From an uncultured Clostridia bacterium (GTDB lineage Bacteria; Bacillota; Clostridia; Oscillospirales; CAG-272), in the NCBI GenBank assembly GCA_904501765.1, contig CAJGCM010000006.1:1-46697 (forward strand): DNA of 46,697 nt, in the 5' to 3' direction. The position numbers were made by a program, and so were the translations under genes. Shown here piece by piece: positions 1 through 8,596 of the stretch (position 1 is the stretch's first letter; every line of letters begins with the position of its first letter). The notes under the pieces are model-generated. The model did not search any database. It had not been told where the DNA came from and saw nothing but the letters and a program-made list of their open reading frames with translations.

Positions 1-1176
1 TGGAAATACAAAACAGGAAGCACCTCAGGCGCTAATATCGACGAGAAGCTACGCTGGATAGCTCAGTTGCTTGAGTCTGATGAAAATACAAGGGATCCTG
101 ACGAATTTATGCGGTCCTTTAAAACTGATATATTCCACGACGAAACCTTTGTATTCACTCCCAAGGGCGACGTAATATCGCTGCCCCAGGGCTCTACCGT
201 TATAGATTTTGCCTACGCCATACATTCAGCGGTAGGTAATAAAATGGTGGGAGCAAAAATCAACGGAGTTATAGTTCCTATCGATAAGGTGCCACAAAAC
301 GGTGACATTATAGAAATAATTACCTCGCAGACCACTAAAGGGCCAAACAGAGATTGGCTGAAGATAGTAAAAACAGGCGCTGCAAGAAGCAAAATCCGCC
401 AGTGGTTCAAGAAGGAAAAAAGAGCAGAAAATATTATTGTCGGAAAAGCTGAGCTTGATAAAGAAATCAAGAAGATTGGCAAAAGCTTTACCGAAGCGCA
501 GATTAATGAGGTTCTTCTTGGTCTTGCAAAACGAGTAGGCATACAGGATATTGACGATTTCTATAACACAATAGGCTTCGGCGGGTTATCTGTAACGAGA
601 TTTATTCCCAAAATGAGAGAGGAATTTGATAAAATTCTTGCCTTGTCCGAGCCTGCGGTTAAAAATACCGAGGAGGAGATTGCAAAGGTCAAAATCACCC
701 AAGGGAAGGCTCGCTCTACCGGTGGCATAATTATAGACGGCGAACGTGGATGTCACGCAAAATTTGCCAAGTGCTGCAATCCCTTGCCCGGAGATTCAAT
801 AGTAGGCTTTGTAACACGAGGCTTTGGTGTTTCTGTGCATAAGTCGGATTGTCCAAACGTTAATATTTCCAGATCTAACGAGGAAAATCTTTCAAGATGG
901 GTCAATGTTCAATGGGAAGCTTCCGAAAACACGGCAGCGGCTGAATTATACGAAGCCAAGCTTCAGTTGCTTCTCGAAGACGGAATAGGGGTTATAGCGG
1001 CAATTTCCATTGCTTTGGCTGATATGAAGGTATCCATCAGTTCTATAAATACTCAGAATCTGAAGAATGGAACTATGCTTGTCAATCTAACGGTGGGATG
1101 TAAAAATACCTCTCATTATGCATCAATTGTTTCACGGATTCGAACAATTCCATCTGTTCTTTCCGTTTCCCGATAA
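1..1176 (+). CDS. relA: RelA/SpoT-family (p)ppGpp synthetase/hydrolase, C-terminal part
   Basis: The reading frame is open from base 1, so this is the 3' portion of a longer gene whose catalytic HD and synthetase domains lie outside the window. Visible in order are the end of the synthetase region (WKYK and EKLRW residues), a TGS domain (TFVFTPKGDVISLPQGST), a helical region, a conserved zinc-finger/RIS segment (CHAKFAKCCNPLPGD followed by VHKSDCPN) and a C-terminal ACT domain (ISIALADMKVSISSINTQ). In this family these domains sense uncharged tRNA on stalled ribosomes and control synthesis or hydrolysis of the alarmone. dtd follows after 19 bases, an arrangement common in Firmicutes. Family assignment is firm; whether it is bifunctional cannot be judged without the N-terminus. 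Confidence 0.95.
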   Translation, partial: WKYKTGSTSGANIDEKLRWIAQLLESDENTRDPDEFMRSFKTDIFHDETFVFTPKGDVISLPQGSTVIDFAYAIHSAVGNKMVGAKINGVIVPIDKVPQNGDIIEIITSQTTKGPNRDWLKIVKTGAARSKIRQWFKKEKRAENIIVGKAELDKEIKKIGKSFTEAQINEVLLGLAKRVGIQDIDDFYNTIGFGGLSVTRFIPKMREEFDKILALSEPAVKNTEEEIAKVKITQGKARSTGGIIIDGERGCHAKFAKCCNPLPGDSIVGFVTRGFGVSVHKSDCPNVNISRSNEENLSRWVNVQWEASENTAAAELYEAKLQLLLEDGIGVIAAISIALADMKVSISSINTQNLKNGTMLVNLTVGCKNTSHYASIVSRIRTIPSVLSVSR

Positions 1177-1195
1177 AATATTAAGGCGGTGTTTT

Positions 1196-1651
1196 ATGAT
1201 AGCGGTTATACAAAGAGTAAACCATGCAAAGGTTTATGCAGACGGAATCCTCAGCGGCAGCATCGAGAGGGGTCTTTATATACTTCTCGGTGTAAAGGAG
1301 GGAGATACGGAAAATGACGCTATCCTTCTTGCGCAAAAAATTTCAAAGCTTAGGATTTTTTCGGATGATCTTGGAAAAATGAATCTATCCGTGAAAGATA
1401 TAGACGGAGAAACTCTTGTGGTTTCCAATTTTACTCTTAATGCAAATTATTCTCACGGCAACAGACCTGATTATTTTTCATCAGCCGCTCCCGAGGTGGC
1501 AAATAGGCTGTACGAATATTTTAAAGCGCAGCTGGCGGGATTGGTTAAAAACTGTCAGAGCGGCGTGTTCGGCAGCGATATGCGAACAGAGATGTCTACC
1601 GACGGCCCTGTAACAATAGTTATGGATTCTGCTGTTCTTTCTAAAAAGTAA
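1196..1651 (+). CDS. dtd: D-aminoacyl-tRNA deacylase
   Basis: A 151-residue protein of the usual DTD length, starting MIAVIQRV. An in-frame ATG at 1118 inside relA would add 26 residues, but the ATG at 1196 follows a GGCGG-like site and gives the family N-terminus. DTD hydrolyses D-amino acids from mischarged tRNA in the cytosol. The cross-subunit Gly-cisPro motif GPVT is at residues 137-140, and the NRPDYFSSAAP and GVFGSDM blocks are recognisable. Two positions differ from the textbook family: the SQFTL motif reads SNFTL (77-81), and the usual Asn two residues before GPVT is Thr (STDGPVT). Co-transcription with relA upstream is likely; hemZ follows after 36 bases. Confidence 0.93.
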   Translation: MIAVIQRVNHAKVYADGILSGSIERGLYILLGVKEGDTENDAILLAQKISKLRIFSDDLGKMNLSVKDIDGETLVVSNFTLNANYSHGNRPDYFSSAAPEVANRLYEYFKAQLAGLVKNCQSGVFGSDMRTEMSTDGPVTIVMDSAVLSKK

Positions 1652-1687
1652 ATCGGTAATAAGTCTGAATTTGAAAGGTTTGACCTT

Positions 1688-3208
1688 ATGATTTTAAAAA
1701 TCGATGGTAATATCAATCGATATTACGTTCAAACGTTATGTATGGTATTCTTCCCCGGAGCTACCTTCGGAGAAAATGAGGAGCAGGGAAGAGGCGTACC
1801 CGAGGTAAGCGTGAGCGTTTATCCTGATGACGAAACCTCTGTCACGGCATACGTTTCTATAAAGCTTAATGATAAGGTGTCAGAGGCAACAGCAAGTATA
1901 AGGTATGACGAAGAGGTGACTATTGCAACTCACGAGGGTGTGGCAGTAGGACGAGCTCTGTTTTCGGCAGGTAAGGATTTGCTTGGACACACTCCTCCTT
2001 GGGGAATACTTACCGGAATAAGACCTGCGAAAATAGCCGGAAAGCTTATTAGAGGCGGTAACGGAACTATAAAAAGTAAAAGAATTCTCCGTGACGAGTA
2101 TTTTCTTCATCCACAGAAAGCGGCTTTGGCAGTATCTGTGGCGTCTCAGGAGCTTAAGCTTTTGAAGAAAACGCCAAAGGATTTGTGTTCCTTGTATATA
2201 TCAATACCGTTTTGTCCCACAAGATGCTCTTACTGCAGCTTCGTTTCCTATACAACTCCTCGGCTTCTTTCTCTTATAGAGCCGTATATCGAGGCTCTAT
2301 GCAGTGATTTGGACGAGATATTCGACGTTATTGATAAATCCCCTCTGAAGCTCTCTACAATATACATAGGAGGCGGCACACCAACCACCTTGACCGCAGA
2401 GCAGCTTGAGAGGCTTCTTAAAAAAATCGCTTCAAGATTTGATACGTCCTCGCTCCTTGAGTTTACTATGGAGGCGGGCAGACCCGATACGATAACAGCG
2501 GAAAAACTTGCGGTTGCAAAAAAATACGGGGTTACGAGAATCAGCGTAAATCCACAGACGCTCAACGACGATATTTTAAGAGATATCGGCAGACGTCACA
2601 CAACAGATGATTTTTACCGTGCATACTCTATTGCCAAAGAAAGCGGAATTCGGGATATAAACGTGGACCTTATCGCAGGGTTGCCGGGGGACGATTTCAA
2701 GAACTTTTCTGATACCGTTGACAAAATTATAGAGCTTGACCCCACCAATATAACGGTGCATACATTCTGCGTAAAGAAGGCGTCCGATGCCCTGAAAACC
2801 AATTCAAACATATATTCAGCGGCAGGAGGCGATGCTCCAAAATGCGTTTCATATGCCCAGCTGAAAACCAAGCTCGCAGGGTACAAGCCTTATTATATGT
2901 ACAGGCAGAAGAATACCGTCGGAAATCTTGAAAACGTAGGATTCTCAAAAGAAGGGCGAGAGGGTATGTATAACATCTTTATGATGGAAGAGGTGCATAC
3001 TGTTTTTGCAGTAGGCGCAGGCGCTGTTACGAAGCTTGTAAGCTCTTATTCGGACGACGATAATAAAAAAATTATGAGAGTTTTCACGCCTAAATATCCT
3101 TATGAGTATTTAAGAGAACACGAAAACCGCAAAGCAGGTATAGTAAGTGATAAAAAGAGCGTTACCGAGCAAATAGAAGAGTTTTTTGCAAAATACTATA
3201 ATGCGTGA
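1688..3208 (+). CDS. hemZ: HemZ-type radical SAM protein (coproporphyrinogen III oxidase-like)
   Basis: A 506-residue protein with the HemZ architecture: an N-terminal domain of about 165 residues containing WGILTGIRPAK, then a radical SAM barrel with the CxxxCxxC cluster motif at Cys176, Cys180 and Cys183 (CPTRCSYCSF), the IYIGGGTPT motif and RISVNPQT. Members bind a [4Fe-4S] cluster and SAM and are annotated as oxygen-independent coproporphyrinogen III dehydrogenases. The exact substrate is less certain than for HemN. No other haem gene is in the window, so a role in haem synthesis is inferred from the family alone. It follows dtd by 36 bases and ends at an intrinsic terminator (3221-3251). 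Confidence 0.9.
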   Translation: MILKIDGNINRYYVQTLCMVFFPGATFGENEEQGRGVPEVSVSVYPDDETSVTAYVSIKLNDKVSEATASIRYDEEVTIATHEGVAVGRALFSAGKDLLGHTPPWGILTGIRPAKIAGKLIRGGNGTIKSKRILRDEYFLHPQKAALAVSVASQELKLLKKTPKDLCSLYISIPFCPTRCSYCSFVSYTTPRLLSLIEPYIEALCSDLDEIFDVIDKSPLKLSTIYIGGGTPTTLTAEQLERLLKKIASRFDTSSLLEFTMEAGRPDTITAEKLAVAKKYGVTRISVNPQTLNDDILRDIGRRHTTDDFYRAYSIAKESGIRDINVDLIAGLPGDDFKNFSDTVDKIIELDPTNITVHTFCVKKASDALKTNSNIYSAAGGDAPKCVSYAQLKTKLAGYKPYYMYRQKNTVGNLENVGFSKEGREGMYNIFMMEEVHTVFAVGAGAVTKLVSSYSDDDNKKIMRVFTPKYPYEYLREHENRKAGIVSDKKSVTEQIEEFFAKYYNA

Positions 3209-3220
3209 ATAAATAAAAAG

Positions 3221-3251
3221 GGTTGCTAATAAATTTTAGTAACCTTTTTTT
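3221..3251 (+). terminator. Intrinsic terminator after hemZ
   Basis: GGTTGCTAA pairs with TTAGTAACC (9 bp including one G-U pair) across a short AT loop and is followed by seven T. It ends the relA-dtd-hemZ unit only 18 bases before the next start codon. Confidence 0.8.
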
Positions 3252-3269
3252 ATTGGAGTTTTGGTATAA

Positions 3270-4865
3270 ATGACGCTTGAAAAACAAAAAAACAGCATTA
3301 AAAACACCGAAAACGGATTTGTCCGCGGAGCGCTCTCACTTACAGTTGCCGTTATTATAGTAAAAATTATAAGCTATATATATAAAGTTCCCCTTTCTCA
3401 CGTCTTAGGCGATGGAGGAATGGGATATTTTAATTCGGCGTATACCGTTTTTACATTCTTTTATATGCTTTGTTCCGGTGGTATACCGAGAGCCGTGTCT
3501 ATTGTAATTGCCGAAATGAATGCCACTTCTATGCCCTCTGAGCGCAAACGGGCGTTGGGGTATATCATGAGCTTTTTTGCGGTGGTAGGGCTTTGCGCCG
3601 CCTTGGTTTTACTGTTTTCGGCAGGACTTATATCAAAGGCAATAGGGAATTCCGGAGCAACTCTTTCGATGCTGTGTATAGCGCCTTCGCTTTTGTTCGT
3701 TGCATTATCTGGAGTCGCAAGAGGCTACCTTACGGGTGTGTCAAATATGATTCCGGTCGCCTTTTCCCAGGTTATTGAAGGGGTAGTGAAATTCGTATTT
3801 GGTATGCTTCTTGCTTTGTTGGGAGTGAGGTTGGGATTTGACTTGCCTGCGATTTCCGCTATGACGATAAGCGGTGTTACCCTTGGGGCACTTGCAAGCT
3901 CAATTTACCTTTTGTTCTATACTAAAACTAAAAAAACAAGCGAAAATACAGAGCAGAATTTTCAAAAAATCGGAGCAAAGAATATAATCAAAAGAACCGT
4001 AAAGCTCGCTGCGCCTATTACTTTAAGCTCGGCGATTATGGGAATGGCAGGACTTATAGACCTCGGTTTTGTTATGCAAAGACTGGCTGACGTCGGGTAT
4101 ACAGAGCTTGAAGCAGGAGCGCTTTACGGCAACTTTACCACGCTCGTAGTTCCTATGCTCAATCTCGTTATGGCGCTCGTTACACCGCTTACTACTGCTG
4201 CGCTGCCGATGTTTGCTACCTGTTACTCACTTAAAGACACCGAAAGCTTGAATAAAAAGGCGGAAGACTTGATTGGATTGTGTTTGTTTTTGACGATTCC
4301 ATCGGCTATCGGCATATCCTTGTTTTCCGAAGAGGTGCTTTCTATGCTTTTTAAACCCGAATCCGCCAAAATAGCGGCGCCTCTTTTGGTCCTTCTTGCG
4401 CCTTCTTTTGTGTTCTTACCCCTTTTAACTATGATAAATACAATACTTGAAGCGACGTCGCACACTAAAGCGCCCTTGATTTCAATGAGTGTAGGAGCTG
4501 TCGTTAAGGGAATTGTGAGTTATATTCTTGTAGGCACTGATAATTTCGGTATTGCTGGCGCACCGATAGGCACATCAATCTCTTACGGAATATCCTTTTT
4601 GATTTCCTTTATACTTATGATGTATCTTTCCGACGTAGGTCTGTCTGTTTTTAAGGGGTTTATAGGTCCTGCACTGATTGGCGGTGCGTCTGTCGGCTGT
4701 GCAAAGCTTTTATATAATGCCTTGATTTTTCGCATTAACAGCTCCTTGCTCCTTATTATTTGTATAACTCTTGCGGTGCTTATGTATTTCGTTATATCGT
4801 CAATTTTCGCTAAATTAAAGAAAAAACGGTGGTATTTGCGGTCAAAATCAACAAAAATGACCTAA
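3270..4865 (+). CDS. SpoVB/MurJ-like polysaccharide or lipid-linked precursor flippase (MOP superfamily)
   Basis: A 531-residue integral membrane protein with about 14 hydrophobic segments and a short charged N-terminus (first 20 residues). The segments GMGYFNSAYTVFTFFY, SGGIPRAVSIVIAE and GVARGYLTG are typical of the SpoVB/YkvU/YabM branch of the polysaccharide transporter family in the MOP superfamily. Family members flip undecaprenyl-linked precursors across the cytoplasmic membrane; SpoVB acts in spore cortex synthesis. The neighbourhood (hup, rqcP, yabP, yabQ downstream) resembles the B. subtilis yabM-yabN-yabO-yabP-yabQ region, which supports a YabM/SpoVB-like role. The exact substrate, and whether it substitutes for MurJ in vegetative growth, cannot be read from the sequence. 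Confidence 0.85.
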   Translation: MTLEKQKNSIKNTENGFVRGALSLTVAVIIVKIISYIYKVPLSHVLGDGGMGYFNSAYTVFTFFYMLCSGGIPRAVSIVIAEMNATSMPSERKRALGYIMSFFAVVGLCAALVLLFSAGLISKAIGNSGATLSMLCIAPSLLFVALSGVARGYLTGVSNMIPVAFSQVIEGVVKFVFGMLLALLGVRLGFDLPAISAMTISGVTLGALASSIYLLFYTKTKKTSENTEQNFQKIGAKNIIKRTVKLAAPITLSSAIMGMAGLIDLGFVMQRLADVGYTELEAGALYGNFTTLVVPMLNLVMALVTPLTTAALPMFATCYSLKDTESLNKKAEDLIGLCLFLTIPSAIGISLFSEEVLSMLFKPESAKIAAPLLVLLAPSFVFLPLLTMINTILEATSHTKAPLISMSVGAVVKGIVSYILVGTDNFGIAGAPIGTSISYGISFLISFILMMYLSDVGLSVFKGFIGPALIGGASVGCAKLLYNALIFRINSSLLLIICITLAVLMYFVISSIFAKLKKKRWYLRSKSTKMT

Positions 4866-4922
4866 ACTAATTATTTATTTAGACGATTTTTTGCAAAATT
4901 TGTATAAAATACTGAATAAGGG

Positions 4923-4951
4923 TTGAATTTGAGAGGCAAACTTGGTATAAT
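4923..4951 (+). promoter_or_regulatory. Sigma-A promoter of hup-rqcP
   Basis: TTGAAT (4923-4928), 17 bases, then TATAAT (4946-4951), with an AAAGGA ribosome site at about 4967-4972 before the ATG at 4985. Confidence 0.8.
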
Positions 4952-4984
4952 TTACATATAAAAAAGAAAGGATGTAAAAAACCA

Positions 4985-5260
4985 ATGAACAAGACAGAAC
5001 TCATAAACGTTGTAGCCGCAGAGGCTGGTGTTTCCAAGAAGGACGCAGAGGCAGTTGTTAGCGCAACTCTTAACGCTATTACAGAAGCTCTTAAGTCCGG
5101 CGATAAGGTTCAGCTTATAGGCTTCGGTACTTTCGAGGTTAAGGATGTTGCTGCAAGAGAAGGCCGTAACCCCAAGACCAAAGAGGTTATTGAGATTCCC
5201 GCTTGCAAGAAGCCTGCTTTTTCTGCATCTAAAGCACTTAAGGAAGCAGTTAACGGTTAA
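4985..5260 (+). CDS. hup: HU-family DNA-binding protein
   Basis: A 91-residue protein of standard HU length. The N-terminus MNKTELINVVAAEAGVSKKD is followed by VQLIGFGTFEV and the beta-arm REGRNPKT, ending in KPAFSASKALKEAVN. HU binds and bends DNA without strong sequence preference and compacts the nucleoid as a dimer. It has its own strong promoter and a good ribosome site. rqcP starts only two bases after its stop, suggesting translational coupling. The gene order hup-rqcP is common in Firmicutes. Confidence 0.97.
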   Translation: MNKTELINVVAAEAGVSKKDAEAVVSATLNAITEALKSGDKVQLIGFGTFEVKDVAAREGRNPKTKEVIEIPACKKPAFSASKALKEAVNG

Positions 5261-5262
5261 TT

Positions 5263-5517
5263 ATGCGTCTGGATAAATACCTAAAGGTTTCCAGGCTTAT
5301 AAAAAGAAGAACCGTTGCCAATGATGCCTGTGATACTGCTCGTATTTCTGTGAATGGGAAGGTTGCGAAGGCTTCCTATGATGTGAAGCTGGGTGATTTG
5401 ATAACTATATCGTTCGGCTCCAAGACCGTTACGGTAAAGGTCCTTGAAATCAAGGAAACAACTAAAAAAACCGAGTCCCAGGGAATGTACGAGATCGTAT
5501 CGGAGGACGTGGTATAA
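5263..5517 (+). CDS. rqcP: S4-domain ribosome quality control protein RqcP (YabO)
   Basis: An 84-residue protein that is almost entirely an S4 RNA-binding domain: MRLDKYLKVSRLIKRRT, then ARISVNGKVAKASYDVKLGD. This matches the YabO/RqcP family, which binds the stalled 50S-peptidyl-tRNA complex and works with RqcH in adding alanine tails to nascent chains; Hsp15 is the more distant proteobacterial counterpart. It starts two bases after the hup stop without a strong ribosome site of its own, so translation probably depends on hup. A 16-bp terminator hairpin follows directly. Confidence 0.92.
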   Translation: MRLDKYLKVSRLIKRRTVANDACDTARISVNGKVAKASYDVKLGDLITISFGSKTVTVKVLEIKETTKKTESQGMYEIVSEDVV

Positions 5518-5540
5518 TCTTTTAAATTGCCGCATATCAT
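5512..5540 (+). promoter_or_regulatory. Candidate sigma-E-like promoter of yabP inside the terminator
   Basis: GTATAAT (5512-5518), a 14-base spacer and CATATCAT (5533-5540) resemble the sporulation sigma-E pattern (kmATATT, 14-15 bases, CATAcaaT), though imperfectly. The -10 lies in the left arm and loop edge of the 5524-5562 hairpin. Predicted initiation about seven bases downstream falls at the start of the right arm. This is inference from consensus matching and from yabP being sigma-E dependent in B. subtilis. Confidence 0.4.
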
Positions 5541-5567
5541 TTATTGTGATATGCGGCAATTTATTTT
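5524..5567 (+). terminator. Strong intrinsic terminator between rqcP and yabP
   Basis: A perfect 16-bp stem (5524-5539 with 5547-5562), a 7-base loop and a trailing ATTTTT. It ends 12 bases before the yabP start; the GGAGG ribosome site of yabP begins just after the T run. Confidence 0.85.
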
Positions 5568-5578
5568 TGGAGGTTGTT

Positions 5579-5863
5579 ATGGACAGCAGGGATAAGATGG
5601 TAAAAAAGCATCATAGTCTTGCATTAGAGGATTGGCGGAATCTGAAGATAAACGGAATTTGTGATATACGCGGTTTTGACGAAAGTTCAGTAGCTCTGGA
5701 ATCAGAGGATGGAAGAATTTACGTAGAGGGTACAGGATTAAAAATTGAATCTCTTGAAAAGGAAGGCGGCATAGTAATAATCAGCGGAGATATAAGCGGA
5801 GTGTTCAGAGCGACCGGAGAAAAAGGGAAGCGCGGATTTTTTGGGAAGTTGTTTGGCGGTTAA
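5579..5863 (+). CDS. yabP: Sporulation protein YabP
   Basis: A 94-residue protein. The frame is open further upstream through rqcP, but the ATG at 5579 has a GGAGG site six bases before it and gives the family N-terminus. The segments NLKINGICDIRGFDESSVAL, EGTGLKIESLEKEGGIVIIS and the C-terminal GFFGKLFGG match the YabP family (the last block is GFFSKLFR in B. subtilis). YabP is a small sporulation protein of unknown biochemical role, encoded next to YabQ. yabQ begins at the base after the yabP stop, so the two are one translation unit. A strong terminator lies immediately upstream, so expression should need its own promoter or regulated read-through. Confidence 0.88.
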   Translation: MDSRDKMVKKHHSLALEDWRNLKINGICDIRGFDESSVALESEDGRIYVEGTGLKIESLEKEGGIVIISGDISGVFRATGEKGKRGFFGKLFGG

Positions 5864-6520
5864 ATGAAGTTTTTTACCTTTTCCGAGATATGCCTTTCTG
5901 TTTTTTATGCGTTTGCCTTCGGCTTAGCCTTCGGTTTTGTTAGCTCATTGATAAAGGTATTTTTTCTGTACTTAAACTGCATATTACAGATTCCCTCGAA
6001 AATATGGCGAATTAGCAGCAATTTTTCACTGAAAAAAATAAAAGAAGAAACGAAAATTAAATCCGAATCCTTAAATAACGTCTTATGTTTTTTTAAGGAT
6101 TTTATTTCTGTCACCGCCTTTGGCGTGGCCTTCATTTTAATTTCCTACATAGCGAATGACGGTGTTTTCAGGTTTTACATGCTTGTAATATCTGTTCTTT
6201 GCGCTTATTTGTCGAAAAGAACATTGGGGAGTATTTTTGAAAAGGCGTCGATACGCATTTTTTCTTTTATTTATGCTGCGTGCCTTGTCGGCATTTCGTT
6301 TATATTCTTACCGATTTATAAATTTTTCGGTTTAATCCAAAGGATTTCGGCACCTTTAGTATCGAAGCTTCTAACAAAACTCAGAAGCATTAGAATTAAG
6401 AAAAAGAATAAACCTAATGCGGCTTTGCCGGATGAAGAAAAGAGAGAAATTAAAGTGTATAAATTCCATCATTTGACAGGCTCTCATAAAAACGGTGAAA
6501 AAACCATAAAAAACAGTTAA
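5864..6520 (+). CDS. yabQ: Spore cortex biosynthesis membrane protein YabQ
   Basis: A 218-residue membrane protein with an N-terminal hydrophobic segment (about residues 8-34), a basic cytosolic stretch (KIWRISSNFSLKKIKEETK), three further hydrophobic segments (about 75-155) and a basic C-terminal tail. This layout and the position directly after yabP identify YabQ, needed for spore cortex assembly in B. subtilis. In B. subtilis divIC follows yabQ; here the next gene is glgB, so divIC has been lost from the locus or moved. The tail is rich in Lys, which is partly an effect of the local AT-rich composition. Confidence 0.82.
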   Translation: MKFFTFSEICLSVFYAFAFGLAFGFVSSLIKVFFLYLNCILQIPSKIWRISSNFSLKKIKEETKIKSESLNNVLCFFKDFISVTAFGVAFILISYIANDGVFRFYMLVISVLCAYLSKRTLGSIFEKASIRIFSFIYAACLVGISFIFLPIYKFFGLIQRISAPLVSKLLTKLRSIRIKKKNKPNAALPDEEKREIKVYKFHHLTGSHKNGEKTIKNS

Positions 6521-6558
6521 AAAGTTGTTTTTTGACGATTTATTATTCTCACCGTTTA

Positions 6559-6587
6559 TTGACAAAATGTCGAATTAGTGCTAAAAT
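6559..6587 (+). promoter_or_regulatory. Sigma-A promoter of the glycogen operon
   Basis: TTGACA (6559-6564), 17 bases, TAAAAT (6582-6587). The predicted leader to the GTG start at 6689 is about 95 bases, AT-rich, with no recognised riboswitch. Confidence 0.8.
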
Positions 6588-6688
6588 ATATACAAGTATA
6601 TATTTTTAATATGGAGAATTCTTATCTTTTGTTTAATTTTGATCTTTTCTTCATATAATTTATCTATATTGCACGGGAGGAGATTTCA

Positions 6689-8575
6689 GTGAATAATAAC
6701 GATTTAGCTTCTTATTATTTCCATCAAGGTACAAATTTTAATACCTACGAATATCTCGGTTGCAATAGGGTGAATTGCGAGTCAGATAAATATACTTACG
6801 TCTTTCGCACATGGGCTCCCGGAGCAGATTACGTGGGGCTTGTAGGAGACTTTGTCGGGTGGGATGTTCCTTATCCGATGCAAAGAATTACAGATGGCGG
6901 CGTATGGGAATGCGTTTTTGTGTCCGATAAATCTTTAGAACGGGAGCCGTATAAGTTTAGGATATCAGGCGGCGGCAGAGTTTTTGATAAAGGCGACCCT
7001 TACGCAAGATTCTCTCGCGGCGGGGCAGATGGGGCTTCATTGGTCTTTACTGCGAGTAGCCACAAATGGAAAGATAAGGCCTGGATTAACAGACGTAAGA
7101 GGATTGTCAGCGATGCAAAGGCGGGATATTTATCGTCACCGATAAACATATATGAAGTCCATCTTGGAAGCTTTATCAGGCATAAGGAGGACAACTCATA
7201 TTATTCGTATAGGGAAATTGCGGATGTTTTACCCGCATATTTGAAGTATATGGGATATACTCACGTGGAGTTTCTGCCCCTTGCAGAGTATCCTTACGAT
7301 GGTTCCTGGGGCTATCAGGTATGCGGATTTTATGCTCCAACCTCGCGCTTTGGCGACCCGGATGATTTTAGATATATGATTGACGCCTTCCATAACTGCG
7401 GAATTGGAGTTATTCTCGATTGGGTGCCCGCTCATTTTCCTAAGGATGCTTGGGGACTTTATATGTTTGACGGAACACCTATTTATGAATACCAAGGGGA
7501 GGATCGACAGGAGTCACGCTCCTGGGGGACAAGGTTCTTTGATTTAGGAAGGGAAGAGATTCAGTCCTTCTTAATATCAAACGCACTTTATTTATTACGT
7601 GAATTTCATATTGACGGGTTGCGAGTTGATGCGGTTGCCTCCATTCTTTACCTTGATTACGATAAAGAGCCCGGGAGTTGGATTCCTAATGTTTTTGGAA
7701 ATAATATCAATCTTGAGGGTAAAGCCTTTTTGCAGAAATTAAATAAGCGAGTTTTCGAGGAATTTCCCGATACGCTTATGATTGCTGAGGAGTCAGGGGA
7801 TTTCGGCAACATAACACATCCCACGGAAAAAGGTGGTCTTGGCTTTAATCTTAAATGGAATATGGGATTTGCCAACGATTTTTACGATTACGTAAAGACA
7901 GACCCTTTATTCAGAAAATCAAAGCATACTGCCTTGAATTTTCCGATTATGTACGCTTTTTCCGAGAATTATGTTCTGCCCATTTCTCACGATGAGGTAG
8001 TTCACGGTAAAAAATCCTTCATTGATAAAATGTATGGCTCCTATGAGGACAAGTTTTTACAGGCAAGAGCGTCCTTGCTCCTGTTTATGACGTACCCGGG
8101 AAAGAAAATGCATTTTATGGGAACCGAGTATGCGCAGTTCAGAGAGTGGGATTTTGAAAATTCACTTGAATGGTTTATGCTTGAATATGAAAAGCATAAA
8201 TCCTTCCGAGATTACGTCGCCTCGCTGAATCGCTTCTATCTGTCGCGCGGAGAGCTTTGGGAGCTTGACTTTACACCCGAAGGATTTGAGTGGCTTCTGG
8301 CTGACGAGAATGAAAAAAGCACCGTTGCATATCGCCGGAAAAACAAAAAGGGCGAGAGCTTGATTGCGGTGATTAATTTCTCGGGAGCAGAGCAGAGAGT
8401 TTCGTTCCATGTGCAAGGCTCTGTTCTGGAGTGCATGTTCGATACCTACGGAGGCTTTGACATTAAGGGGAACGTCTTAGTGACAGGCTCCGTCGGAAAC
8501 TATATTGCAAGCGTCACGCTTCCTTCATTTTGCGGAGTTGTACTAAAAGAAAAAATAAAAAAACAATTAAAATAA
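6689..8575 (+). CDS. glgB: 1,4-alpha-glucan branching enzyme (GH13)
   Basis: A 628-residue protein starting at GTG, eight bases after a GGGAGG site. It has an N-terminal CBM48-like E-set domain (about residues 30-125: TWAPGADYVGLVGDFVGW), a GH13 barrel and a C-terminal beta domain. Catalytic residues are visible: nucleophile Asp314 (GLRVDAV), acid/base Glu367 (IAEESGD) and the third carboxylate Asp435 in SHDEVVHGK. It cuts alpha-1,4 chains and re-attaches them by alpha-1,6 bonds. It is the first gene of the glg operon, which is unusual relative to the E. coli order but common in Clostridia. Confidence 0.96.
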   Translation: MNNNDLASYYFHQGTNFNTYEYLGCNRVNCESDKYTYVFRTWAPGADYVGLVGDFVGWDVPYPMQRITDGGVWECVFVSDKSLEREPYKFRISGGGRVFDKGDPYARFSRGGADGASLVFTASSHKWKDKAWINRRKRIVSDAKAGYLSSPINIYEVHLGSFIRHKEDNSYYSYREIADVLPAYLKYMGYTHVEFLPLAEYPYDGSWGYQVCGFYAPTSRFGDPDDFRYMIDAFHNCGIGVILDWVPAHFPKDAWGLYMFDGTPIYEYQGEDRQESRSWGTRFFDLGREEIQSFLISNALYLLREFHIDGLRVDAVASILYLDYDKEPGSWIPNVFGNNINLEGKAFLQKLNKRVFEEFPDTLMIAEESGDFGNITHPTEKGGLGFNLKWNMGFANDFYDYVKTDPLFRKSKHTALNFPIMYAFSENYVLPISHDEVVHGKKSFIDKMYGSYEDKFLQARASLLLFMTYPGKKMHFMGTEYAQFREWDFENSLEWFMLEYEKHKSFRDYVASLNRFYLSRGELWELDFTPEGFEWLLADENEKSTVAYRRKNKKGESLIAVINFSGAEQRVSFHVQGSVLECMFDTYGGFDIKGNVLVTGSVGNYIASVTLPSFCGVVLKEKIKKQLK

Positions 8576-8596
8576 ATTTATCAGAGGAGAGACAGT

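Noticed and set aside
6508..6533. A/T hairpin after yabQ as a terminator
   Set aside because: The stem is nearly all A-T with one G-C pair, too weak to call; the glgB promoter overlaps this area closely.
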